In this document: in pieces, positions 44,579 through 54,859 of the stretch
Numbering within the stretch: the first letter of the stretch is position 1
Layout: each line of letters opens with the position of its first letter
From: Entoloma clypeatum
Lineage: Eukaryota > Basidiomycota > Agaricomycetes > Agaricales > Entolomataceae
Length of the DNA: 64,000 bases
Assembly (NCBI GenBank): GCA_963565915.1
Contig: OY751494.1
Location: 992,001-1,056,000 of the forward strand
Direction of reading: 5' to 3'
The notes under the pieces: generated by a model
Databases searched by the model: none
Told to the model about the DNA's origin: nothing
Seen by the model: the letters and a program-made list of their open reading frames with translations, nothing else
Position numbers and translations under genes: made by a program

Positions 44579-44994
44579 GCCGCAGTTGTGGAATGACAGA
44601 TGGGAGGGGAAGAAGACAAACCTTGGATCATTACCGTTGCCATTGTGCAACAGAAGTTGCCGTGACACGTCATGTGTCATGTGTCACAGCAATGTCCAAA
44701 CATTCCAACATCAACAGACCTTCCCCCGTCGCACCTCACACCACCCACAGCCATGCACCCACACAGCCACAAACCACGTATGCCCAGTTCCTGCAACACA
44801 ACGACGTGAACAGACTCTTGAGGAGCGCGGGGTACGGGGGTGCAAGGAAGGAGGTGTACGGCCGGATATGTGCGATGAGTGTCACGGTGCTGGGAGTGTG
44901 TATATGGGAAGCGAGGGATTGTGCTTTGCCCGTCTTTTGGATGAGGGCCCCTTTGTTTTTATATGAGTTATGATGTCCTTGTCGCAACACACTC
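44579..44994. other. Spacer before Copia-B, nothing recognised
   Basis: Short frames around 44700-44960 have no motif I recognise. It includes the near-tandem TGTCATGTGTCA near 44670. The last bases CACTC are the Copia-B target duplication. Confidence 0.4.
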
Positions 44995-45303
44995 TGTTGA
45001 AGTTCCACCTGGGCGCTAGCCACAGGTGTACTGAGCAACATAGCTACAGTGGAAGTACTCTACGATACCGCTATGGTCACTTACATGGTTTGGAGGGGTA
45101 AGGCTGGTGAGAGCGGTTGAGGCTGGTAAGAGCGATGGAGCTGGTTAAGAGTCAAGAGACAACTTGTTGATATTGACAGTTTCCTGGTCTTATATACCGT
45201 ACTACTGTTTGTACCAACCAAACAAGTATGTAATGAAGATATGTAAAGGTCACGTGATGTAATCTAATCTAATCTAATCTACGTGATGGGAAAAGTTTCA
45301 ACA
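44995..45303 (-). repeat. Copia-B 3' LTR (309 bp)
   Basis: Plus strand reads TGTTGAAGTTCCACC...AGTTTCAACA. Adjoined on the element side by a C-run, the complement of the G-rich polypurine tract. Confidence 0.96.
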
Positions 45304-45378
45304 CCCCCCCATATTTAGTACATATTTCTAAATACATCTTACTTTTTCCCACATATATATATAGGTACTTTGTTTCGC

Positions 45379-48267
45379 CTAGTTTTTTATCAATCCGAAG
45401 TACGGGATAAACTTGGAAAAGAGGATTTTTCCCAGATTCTTAGTTAAGAGGTCTGCAGGGTTGTTCACTCCTTCAATAAATTCGACCGTAATTATCCCTT
45501 CGGAGACTTTTTCTCGGACGAAGTGGAATCGCATGTCAATGTGCTTGGATCACTTCTCAGTTACAGGGTTGGATGCGATGAAGACGGAGCCGTTGTTATC
45601 TCCGTAGATCGGTACTGATCCAATCTGCATTCCAAGTTCGGCAAGCATGCTTCTCAGCCATGTTGCTGCGCGACTGCAGTCTGATAACGCCATATACTCT
45701 GCTTCTGTGGAAGAGAGGGCGATGGTCTTTTGCGCCGATGATACCCATGTCACTGCTCCAGACGCCAGTGATATGAAGAAGCCAGTGGTAGACCTCCTCG
45801 TGTTTTCATCTGACGCCCAGTCGGAGTCTGTGAATGCAAAGATTCCTTTCCCTGAGTCACCATCATACATGATTGCATAATTTTTTGTCGCTTTCAGATA
45901 CCTGCAAATATCCCTAGCCACTTCTAAATGGTGTTTGGTGGGATTTGTGGAAAATTGCGACATTTTGATCATGGCAAAACAGATGTCTGGCCTTGTTCCA
46001 ATCATCAGATATAGAAGTGATCTGATGACGGATTGGTACTTTGATCGAAGTTCTGCATTGGGTTCATCTTCGGACATCATGGGTTTGTAGCCCGTAGGAA
46101 GTGGGGTATGGGTGGCGTTAGATTCGCTCATCCCCATTCGTTCGAGTATTTTCTCAAGGTAAGGTACTTGATCGATGAAGATACGTTTCCCGCGTTGCCT
46201 TATTTGGATAGAGAGAAATTCTTTCGGTTCCCCATCAGGCACAAGGTGCCCTAGGTCCCTACATTCCCATGTGGTCATGAAGGCCTTCTTTTTCTCTAGC
46301 GTATATTCCCGGTTTGTGCCGAGAAAAGCAGAGTCGTCGACATAGATGACGGCGATTACAATTTCCCCGCTGGTACTTTTGTGAATGAACACTCCCGCAT
46401 CGGAGTGAAGCCGGACAAAGCCGAGCTTTTTCATGGAGGAATCAAGTTCCCTCCACCAGGCTAATGCGGCCTGCTTAAGTCCATATAGAGCTTTGAATAG
46501 TTGGTACACGAGGTGTTCTTTCCCTTTTACTATGTAGCCCTCAGGCTGTCGCATGTAAATGACTTCACGGAGCATTCCATAGAGGAAGGCTGATGAGACG
46601 TCCAAAAGTGTCATGAACCACCCTTCAAGGGCTATCAATGCCAGTATTAGTCGGACGGTTTCATATCTTACGACTGGTGAGAAGATCTGATCAAAGTCGA
46701 TCCCTTCTACTTGTGAAAAGCCTTTTGCGACGAGACGTGCTTTCAGGCGGCCGTCGGACTTTTCGTTGTAAACCCATTTGTTTCTTAGAGCTTTCCTTCC
46801 TGCAGGCAGGGGTACTAGCTCTGTGATCACCCCGCGGCGTTTGAGCATGTCTAGCTCTTTACGTTCAGCCGCATACCAGTCTTCTTTATTTGGAAGAGGG
46901 TATATGTCTTTATGGGACATGTCGACAATGCCAACTTGGACTGATATCGCCTCCATCAGGAGGTCATTCATCCATGCCGTTTGACCGCCCAATCTCCGTC
47001 TTCGATCTAATTTTTCAAGATCAGACGCTGGAGTGTCTTCCCCATAGATGCTTCCTGGCATCTTCCGAACTCGTCGTTCCCTGATCGGTTGATCTGGTAC
47101 TTGCTCGGGTTCCGGAGTGGGTACTCGCGGTTCGTCATCAGGCTCATTGGCAGGCAATTTGTTGTCTGATTCAGGTTGATCCTGTTCAATGGGAAGTGGG
47201 TCATGAGGTGTTTCGTTGTGACTGTCGTCGTCATTGCTGCCGGGAATGAGATCCTCAAACTCATCAGCCGGCTCTGGGTTTTCCATTTCTGGGTGGTTTT
47301 CTGGCAACGGGTCGATATGGCATCTAGGGTACTTGCTTTCATCAAAGATAGCTTTCCCTCCCATGAAAATCGTGTTGGTCTCAGGATCCATGAAGCGGTA
47401 TCCTTTGACCCCTGGTTTCGATCCGAGATAAATCATCAATCGTGATCTTGATTCCAGGGAGTTCCTACATTTCTCCTTTGGGATATATACATATGCTTGA
47501 CATCCAAATACTCTGATGCTGGACATGTCGGGGATCTCATTGGTCACCCTGAAGTAAGGGGTTTTCCATTCAAGACGCTGCATGGGGGTTCTGTTATAGA
47601 GAAATGCTGCGTGTTCCAAACAGAATTCCCACCACATGGGCGGTAAGCATGCATTGAAGCGCAATGCCTGAGATTTTTCCCATAGTGTTCGATTGATCCT
47701 TTCTGCTCTACCATTCTGCTGGTGCTGATATGGGAGTGTGACGTCGATCACAATTCCATGATCGGCAAGTACATCTTTGTATTCGTCAAATTCTCCACCT
47801 CCATCAACTCGCCACTTCTTAGGGGTAGCGGCAAATTGGTTCTGGATCATCGCAAGAAACTGTCTCAGTGCCGTGATGGCACCAGACTTTTTCCTAAGCA
47901 AGACGACCCAGACATGAGATGAAAAATCGTCCAAAAACGTGAGGAAGTATTTGTACTTGTGGTACGATGCCATGGATATCTGTTTCAGGTCTGAATGAAT
48001 CAGATCGAAGGGTTTGACAGCCCTCGTCATTGAATTGGGGTATGACTGATTCGGCATTTTCCCTTTGAGGCACCCCGTGCAGCTTTCCTGTGATTTCTCA
48101 CGTACTAACGTTCTGGGTACTCCTTTGGTACTAGTGGGAATTTTATTGAGCGCCTGGTCATTTGGGTGGCCAAGGCGTTTATGCCAGATTTCAACAGTGA
48201 TTTCGCTAGAGATCGCGTGGATTTGGTCATAGCGTATTTCAGTGTCTAACCAGTAAATGGTTTGTCC
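45379..48267 (-). pseudogene. Copia-B polyprotein, C-terminal part (integrase, RT, RNase H)
   Basis: Continues from QTIYWLDTEIRYDQ at the Gypsy-B junction through integrase (WHKRLGHPNDQAL, LIHSDL, VDGGGEFDEY, NGRAERINRT), reverse transcriptase (LLDVSSAFLYG, VIYVDDSAFL) and RNase H (FTDSDWASDE, STEAEYMALSD). A single TGA at 45552-45550 (VTEK*SKHIDM) replaces the CGA Arg codon kept in Copia-A; the frame then runs to TAG at 45379. Apart from this stop and the nested insertion, the reading frame is intact and very close to Copia-A. Confidence 0.93.
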
Positions 48268-48657
48268 TGTTATGCGTAACAAACCGTTCCAAGGTTCGGG
48301 CAGAGTATGCAGGAAGATGGAAAGGCGAAGAGCAATGTGATTGCTAAATCTAAGGAATGTAGCTATGGTACATGAGGTTTATATAGTACTGACTATGAGC
48401 GGTAGCGAATGAGTCAGTAACTGCGGAAGGCAGTGCGCATGAGTAAGGCGACTGCGGAAGGCTATGTACTAATGAGTAAGCTGACTGCGGAATGAGTCAG
48501 ACAGCTGCGGAATGAGTCAGACAGCTGCGGAAAGCGAGTCAGCGCGGGAGCGAAGTATACTAAAGGAAATAAAGTATAATACAATATGTGTAAGCGGGGG
48601 CCGATGAGTAAAAGTGAAAAAGTAAGCGTATATGTCCGTAGTCGTTAGTCCGTAACA
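48268..48657 (-). repeat. Gypsy-B 3' LTR (390 bp)
   Basis: Carries an extra tandem copy of a 20-bp unit (GGAATGAGTCAGACAGCTGC) near 48490-48530, which accounts for 390 versus 370 bp in the 5' LTR. Confidence 0.95.
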
Positions 48658-48694
48658 TGTTCCTCTCCTCAAGGTCTGTGTCCTCACAGACTAC

Positions 48695-49060
48695 CTACTC
48701 CCATCCATCGTTGCCGCCTGGATCGGTCCAGGTAGGATCAGCTCGGTTGCCCCAGTCCTTTATCAGTTCGTCGTTTACCGCCGTGGCAAACTCTAAACCT
48801 CGAACGGCGAGGCGAAGGCGTCGATTTTCGACGGCAAGGGTGTTGGTATAATTTTTGAGGATAAGTTTTTCCTCAGCGGTGGGAGCAGTTGGCAAGTCGG
48901 ATAGGGTGTGGAGACGAATGTGCATCTGTCGGTGGAGGATGTTGGCGACGGAGGTTTCAAGCGCATGGATCTGGTCGCGCATGGAGAGCGCTTCGCCAAT
49001 GAGGGTGGTAATGGTGGGGTTGATGTCGGAAGTGTCGGTGGAGGTGGTGATGTTGGACAT
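48695..49060 (-). CDS. ORF3 of Gypsy-B, intact, unknown function
   Basis: 121 codons from MSNITTSTDTSD, 116 bp downstream of pol (an in-frame ATG at 49099 would add 13 residues). It is intact here, whereas Gypsy-A has a TGA. Heptad-like regions (SMRDQIHALETSVANILHRQ; LAVENRRLRLAVRGLEFATA) suggest a coiled coil. No membrane segment, zinc finger or enzyme motif is visible. It occupies the place of env in retrovirus-like elements but does not resemble an envelope protein. I do not know the family. Confidence 0.6.
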   Translation of the reverse strand: MSNITTSTDTSDINPTITTLIGEALSMRDQIHALETSVANILHRQMHIRLHTLSDLPTAPTAEEKLILKNYTNTLAVENRRLRLAVRGLEFATAVNDELIKDWGNRADPTWTDPGGNDGWE

Positions 49061-49176
49061 GGTGGAGATGAGGTTCGAAAAGTATAAGAAGAACGGCATG
49101 TTGGGCGAGAAGAGTTGGAGCGGGGAACTCGATGTGACAGAAATCGGTATGGAAAATGGATTTTGCGGTTTATCTT

Positions 49177-52100
49177 TTATCGTGGACGCGATGGATTTTG
49201 TCGATGAAAATCACGGATCAAATCTTGAGCGTTCTGAACATTAGCTCGAGGTTCCCATGTGTTCTCTTCTGGGCCATATCCTTCCCACTGGACGAGGTAC
49301 TGGATCTTTCCACGGAACTTTCGAGAGTCTAGGATTGTGGACACATGATACTCTTCTCGTCCTTCGACGATGATCAGATCAGGGGCTGGTTTCTTCTTCT
49401 GGATGGCGTACTTCGGGGTTTCGTAAGGTGACAACAGGGTCTCGTTGAACACAGGGTGAATCATTTTCCAAGTTTTCGGAAGATCAAGAAGGTACGCGCT
49501 AGCTCCTTTCTTCTCTAGGACCTTGAATGGTCCATGTCGGAGTGCGTCAAGCTTCTTCGAGGGACGGTTAGTCCTGATGTTAGTTCCTTCCAGCCACACC
49601 TTGTCTCCGATGCGGTAGTCCCAAGACGGACTCCGTCGTGTATCAACTGTCTTCTTCATCTGATCCTGTGCCTGTTTCAGTGCTGCATTGGCTTCTTCTC
49701 GTGCTTGTTTGAGTTTTTCCAAGAAGCTGTTGGCAGCCGGGTTGGTGTCTTCCAACACAAGTTCTCCCTTCCAAGGATGTAAGCCATAGTTGAGATAGAA
49801 TGGTGTGTGCTTCGTCGCCTGATGTTCTTTGTCATTGTACTGGAATTCGGCGATTGCGATCCATTCAGCCCAATCATCTTGCAGATGGTTAACAAAGTTT
49901 CGTAAGAACGCTTCTGTTTCCTGATGCGATCGTTCGGCTTGTCCATCCGTCTGTGGATGGTATGCAGTGGACAGATTCCTTTTGATCCCTAACATGCGGC
50001 AAAGTATCTCCATGAACTTCGCGGCGAACTGTGGTCCTCTGTCACTGATGATTTTCTTGGGGATTCCGTGGAGCTTCCATATCTGATCCCGATAGATCTT
50101 GGCTAATCCTTCAGCCAATAATTCCACGGTTGTCGGAATGAGATGAAGCATCTTCGAATGTCTATCCGTGATGACCAGGATCGCATTCTTTCCATCAGAC
50201 TCTGGTATCGGTCCCACGACGTCAATCCCTATGTCTTCCCATGGATGACTTGGTGCTGCATGGGGGTGTAGCGGAGCATGTCGTTTCTGTCTGTTGATCT
50301 TGTTGCGCTGACAGGTGTCGCAACCCTTTACGTACTTCTTTACATCATGCAGGATGGTAGGCCACCAGTAGGTGCGAGTGAGAAGTTCGTGTGTTCGATA
50401 CTGTCCTGGATGTCCAGCCACTGGTGCATCATGTGATTCAAACATTAGTTCTTGACGCAGTTGTGGGTCTGGTGGAATATAGACTCGTTCGCCTGCATAT
50501 GTGATGCCGTTTTCCTGTTGATACCAGTGAGGATTCTTTTTTAGACCCTGGGCTACTTCTGTCTCCATGTGGTTTGAACCCTTGATGCGTGCGATCCACG
50601 GATTTTCGATGGTTGTGATGTTTCCAATTTTGATGGAATCAGATGTTTCACCCCCTTGAAAGAATTGTTCCTCCGTGAACATCTCCATTTGTACCACATC
50701 TTCTGATTGCAATCGTTTCAAGAATAGTCCCTCCTTGAGCATTTGGTCACTGTCTTGCGGTTCGAGTTCTGTTTCATACCAGGGTAAGCGCGACAGGATG
50801 TCCGCTTTTGCATTTGTCTTGCCAGGCACATGCCGTAGTTCGAAGTCATAGTCTTGTAACTTCATCTTCCAGCGCCTTTGTTGTTGATTTAGGTCCTGAG
50901 GACGGCGGAAATACTCCAGGTTCTTGTGATCAGTTAAGATCTCGAAGCGTTCCCTGGCTTTGAGCAGATAATGTCTCCAATCTTTTAGTGCTTCCATGAC
51001 TGCCAAGAGCTCTTTGTCATATATCTCGTAATTTTGTTCGGCCGCGGACATGGTCCGCGACAAGAACGCGATAGGATGCCATTTGTCGTCCTGTTTTTGG
51101 GAGAGTACAGCCCCAATTGCATAGCCCGATGCATCGGTTTCGACCCTGAACTGTCCATCTGGTTTTGGTAGTGCCAAGACTGGTGCCGATGTGATCGCCT
51201 GTATGAGACCTTCAAATGCCTTTTGTTCCGTTGGTCCCCAAGTAAACGCAGTGCCGCCTGTGAGCGCGGTAAGTGGTTTCGCGATGTTTGAGTATCCTTC
51301 AATGAAGCGCCAATAGAAGTTAGCAAACCCAAGGAACTTCTGGACTTCCTTTTTTGATGTGGGTGCTCGCCAGTTTTGGATCGTGTCCACCTTCTCGGTT
51401 TCCATCTCGACATGTCCTTCACCAATGACATATCCCAATATGGGGCATTTCGTTACTTCCCAGCAACACTTCTTCTCCTTTAGGAACAAGTCATTGTCCG
51501 ATAGGATCTGCAGAATTTCTTCGGTGTTTCGCGCGAGTTCTTCCTTGGTTTTACCAATAACCACGATGTCATCCATGTAGATCATGCAGATGCGTCGGCG
51601 GATCTGGTCCCGGAATAGACTAGCCATCATCCGAGAGAACGTTCCCGGGGAGTTGCAAAGGCTGAAAAACATGACCAATGGTTCAAACAATCCTCGACTG
51701 GTAAGGAAGGCAGCCTTCCATTCATCGCCTTCTTTAATCTGGACATTGTTGTAACCCCACATGATGTCCATCTTATTGAAGTAGACTGCATCTTTCAGCA
51801 CGTCTAAGAGATCGGAGATGCGAGGGAGTGGGAATTTGTCTTTGACCGTGAATTTGTTGACCATGCGGTAATCTTGTACCAATCGTTTGGAACCATCTTT
51901 CTTGTTGATGAAGAAGCAAGGGGAAGCATAAGGGGATTTGGACGGACGGATCTTTCCAGTTGCTAGACCCTCGTCAATGAATGCGTCCAATTCCTCCTGT
52001 TCCTTTTGCGTCATGGGATATGTGTTTCCCCCTAGTTCCTTTGGTGCGTCCGGTGTAAGTTCAATACCATGGTCCCATTCCCTTTCCTTCGGAATCTTAT

Positions 52101-52827
52101 CAAAGTTCTCCTTCTCGAAGAGGTGAGTAAACCAATCAACATATGAGGGTCGTTTGGTTGTGGGAGGTGGTGTGGGAGTGACAGCTTCCAATATAGGGTC
52201 TCCAGGCTTCCATTTCTGATCCGACTTCTTGGGTGCAGCTTTGTCGCGCACCTCAACCATGCGAACCCGGTGTTTGCGACCATCAAGGTTAACCCTGAAT
52301 TCCGAATGTTTGGTTCGGCATGTTGTTGGGCACCGGTTGAACGTTACAGCGCCGGTTGTCCAATTGATCGTAGGGTTGTGGTGTACCAACCAGTCATGTC
52401 CCAAGAGCATGTCTGTTCTCCCAATGTCCAGTACCATCGCTTCCATGGTTTCCTGATGTGTTCCCAAATCCAGCTTGACTTCGGCAAGTTGATTCGCTTT
52501 TTGTTGTCGATTTGGTGATCCATCCGCATTTAGAATTGCTATGGGCGGTATTCCTCGTGTGGGGAGGTTCTGTTCGCGTACTATTCTGGGATGGATGCAT
52601 GTGCGTTCACATCTGCTATCAACCTCAGGTTGAATGGCCTTTGGTCCTCGTCGTGTTTTGATCTGAGCTTGCAGCTTGATCTCTCATCGTTTCGGAGGTT
52701 TATCTCCCTTGACAATCTTAGTTGACGCAACGGCTCGCTTTGCAGGGATAACATAAGTTATATTGTCTGTAGCTGCACCAGGCAAGCGAGTTCGTTTAAT
52801 GGATAAGGGTCGCGACTTAGTGTTGTT
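49177..52827 (-). pseudogene. Gypsy-B pol, one TGA and protease active-site change
   Basis: Chromovirus polyprotein in the -1 frame relative to gag (the exact upstream opening was not traced). TGA at 52686-52684 (PPKR*EIK) replaces CGA of Gypsy-A. The protease reads [13 protein letters not shown], where Gypsy-C has DSG. Downstream, 1096 codons are open: RT ([11 protein letters not shown]), RNase H ([19 protein letters not shown]), integrase ([33 protein letters not shown]) and chromodomain ([20 protein letters not shown]), ending at 49177. Confidence 0.92.
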
Positions 52828-53693
52828 TAATCGGACCCTTCGGGAAAATCCTTCTCATCAGTCTCTATGGTGATGGTTTCATCATCATCGGTATCTCCAT
52901 CAGACACCTTCCTAATCTTTCCAGAGTTCTTCTTCGGCTTCCGGCAGTTGCGCGTGATATGTCCTTCTTGGTCGCAGTTGAAACACTTACGACCATCTTT
53001 CTTCTTTGGGGCTTTGCAGTCTTTGGCAAGGTGACCAAAGCGCTGACAGTTGTAGCAACGGGCTACTCCTGCTTTGTCGATCTCCATGGCTTTGCCTTGA
53101 CCACCATAAGTGGTGCCCGATCCGGTGCATGTGTCGCCACCCCCTCGGATGACTAATGCATGTCCCTCCATCTGTCGTCCCTTGTTTCGGATCTCCTTTG
53201 CGTAATCGGTGTACGTCTTGCCATCACTAGCCACTTGTTCAGAAATTCTGCGGTTGACGTTCTTTTCCAGGATGTATTTCCCAGTTTCTTCGCCAAGGTT
53301 TGACAGTCCCAAGAGTTCTTCAAATTCATCCAAGAATTCATCAACAGTGCGTTTCTCTTGTTTCAGGACTTCGAGTCTCGCTTTGGCAGCGACCGACTTG
53401 TTGGCGATGGAGAATCGTGTGGTGATATCATCAGAAAAACCTAGCCAGGTGATGTTCTCGTTGTCAGCGGTAAGAGCGTCTAACTTGTTACTGGCCCAGT
53501 GTCTGCCGGACCCTTCCATCATGCGGGATAGTACCGCAAGAATCTTCTGATCGTCTGTGAGGCTCTTTTGGAACCTGATGTATAGTTTGGTGGCTTTCCA
53601 CCACTCGTCAAAGGTGTATCTGTCCTTGAACATCCCAGGATCCTTGATGATCTTGGATGTATCCATTGTTTGTACAGCCAGAGCTTCTGCCAT
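52827..53693 (-). CDS. Gypsy-B gag, intact from first AUG
   Basis: 288 codons from MAEALAVQTMDTSKI, the first ATG of the predicted transcript. Capsid-type region (FDEWWKATKLYIRF, WLGFSDDITTRFSIANKS, EFLDEFEELLGLSNLGEET), then two CCHC knuckles (CYNCQRFGHLAKDC, CFNCDQEGHITRNC) and an acidic tail. The same frame is open upstream to about 54065 without any ATG. Gag forms the particle and binds RNA. Confidence 0.92.
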   Translation of the reverse strand: MAEALAVQTMDTSKIIKDPGMFKDRYTFDEWWKATKLYIRFQKSLTDDQKILAVLSRMMEGSGRHWASNKLDALTADNENITWLGFSDDITTRFSIANKSVAAKARLEVLKQEKRTVDEFLDEFEELLGLSNLGEETGKYILEKNVNRRISEQVASDGKTYTDYAKEIRNKGRQMEGHALVIRGGGDTCTGSGTTYGGQGKAMEIDKAGVARCYNCQRFGHLAKDCKAPKKKDGRKCFNCDQEGHITRNCRKPKKNSGKIRKVSDGDTDDDETITIETDEKDFPEGSD

Positions 53694-53695
53694 GT

Positions 53696-54475
53696 TTAGA
53701 GTCTGCGGAGGAGAAGAGGAGTCGGGTTGTTGGGATGAAGATGGGGTTTGGGATACAGGTAAGGATTGAAAATGAGTCCCTGTTCTAGGCGTCTGTTCGA
53801 TATCTGACTGCGCGGAGTCAAAAGTAAATTTGTCAGGGGACTCGTCGGCGGAATCGGTGGCAAAACGTTCAGAGTATTTCCTCTGTAAATCTCTAAGGAA
53901 TCTCTGTTCCTGCGCGTCTGTTGGTCGCGAGAAGGGGTCAAGTCTCTCGTTTCGTGCCCAGCGGTTGTACTCGGTCTGTTGTTCTTCGGTGGTGAAGTGG
54001 GCGTAGATCTGCTGCTTCGAGTAAGACGTGATGATGTGGCTCTGGGACGTCTCAATGTGAGCGTCCTAATCAATCTTCTGATAACGGTTGTCTGGACACC
54101 GATAAACTCTCTGATCTCTGTGATCCGACCTGTCTGAGGTCCTTCTTGAACGCGAAAGCTTTCGAGTTCGTTCTGTCGGGCGTTGTAACGCGCGATCTGG
54201 TGTTGCCGAGCAAGATGGATGCTCTCTGCTATCTCGCCGTGGGGGCGATGCTCGTCGTTGTCTAGTTCTTCGTCAAGCACCTGCTGTAGGATGCGACGGA
54301 TCTCCGATTCGATGTACTGCTGGATGAGTGTAAAATTGATACTGTCTCGAGGACTTAGCTCCTCCTGTCGGGCTTCTGGTGAGGCGAATGGGTTACTGGT
54401 GAAGTCTTCAAAGAAGCGCGACGTCTTGACTCGTCTGGTAGTTGCTCTCTTCGCTCTGGGCGAACCTAACGAGAT
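53696..54475 (-). CDS. AUG-less leader ORF of Gypsy-B
   Basis: 780 nt stop-free, exactly the length in Gypsy-A, with no ATG. Scanning the predicted transcript from its start (54569) to the gag ATG (53693) finds no AUG in any frame over 876 nt. Its first half reads SIDFTLIQQYIESEIRRILQ and EIAESIHLARQHQIARY, as in the sister copies. It is either translated from a non-AUG codon or is a coding relic kept as a leader. Confidence 0.5.
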   Translation of the reverse strand: MSLGSPRAKRATTRRVKTSRFFEDFTSNPFASPEARQEELSPRDSINFTLIQQYIESEIRRILQQVLDEELDNDEHRPHGEIAESIHLARQHQIARYNARQNELESFRVQEGPQTGRITEIREFIGVQTTVIRRLIRTLTLRRPRATSSRLTRSSRSTPTSPPKNNRPSTTAGHETRDLTPSRDQQTRRNRDSLEIYRGNTLNVLPPIPPTSPLTNLLLTPRSQISNRRLEQGLIFNPYLYPKPHLHPNNPTPLLLRRL

Positions 54476-54482
54476 TTAGCAA
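54472..54482 (-). other. Self-priming primer-binding site of Gypsy-B
   Basis: Minus strand TTGCTAAATCT, 2 nt from the LTR, complementary to AGATTTAGCAA in the LTR, as in Gypsy-A. Confidence 0.8.
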
Positions 54483-54484
54483 CT

Positions 54485-54854
54485 TGTTATGCGTAACAAA
54501 CCGTTCCAAGGTTCGGGCAGAGTATGCAGGAAGATGGAAAGGCGAAGAGCAATGTGATTGCTAAATCTAAGGAATGTAGCTATGGTACATGAGGTTTATA
54601 TAGTACTGACTATGAGCGGTAGCGAATGAGTCAGTAACTGCGGAAGGCAGTGTGCATGAGTAAGACAACTGTGGAAGGCTATGTACTAATGAGTAAGCTG
54701 ACTGCGGAATGAGTCAGACAGCTGCGGAAAGCAAGTCAGCGCGGGAGCGAAGTATACTAAAGGAAATAAAGTATAATACAATATGTGTAAGCGGGGGCCA
54801 ATGAGTAAAAGTGAAAAAGTAAGCGTATATGTCCGTAGTCGTTAGTCCGTAACA
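54485..54854 (-). repeat. Gypsy-B 5' LTR (370 bp)
   Basis: Plus strand TGTTATGCGTAAC...CCGTAACA. It differs from 48268-48657 by the 20-bp duplication and about six transitions, five of them in CpG. Confidence 0.95.
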
Positions 54855-54859
54855 TGTCC

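Larger units (their letters stand above)
48268..54854 (-). mobile_element. Gypsy-B, full-length chromovirus nested in Copia-B
   Basis: Same family as Gypsy-A. Perfect target duplication TGTCC (48263-48267 and 54855-54859). It is the best preserved copy: leader frame and gag open throughout, pol with one TGA near its start, ORF3 intact. Its protease motif is DSR instead of DSG. Confidence 0.96.

Noticed and set aside
43859..44680. Long overlapping ORFs of 273, 202, 160 and 220 codons on both strands
   Set aside because: They arise from the stop-free 20-bp minisatellite, whose period is not a multiple of three. The translations are repetitive and shift frame with every indel.
44700..44973. A gene around 44700-44973 (reading QTTYAQFLQHNDVNRLLR)
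   Set aside because: A short frame with no recognisable family, no convincing splice partners, and next to low-complexity DNA.
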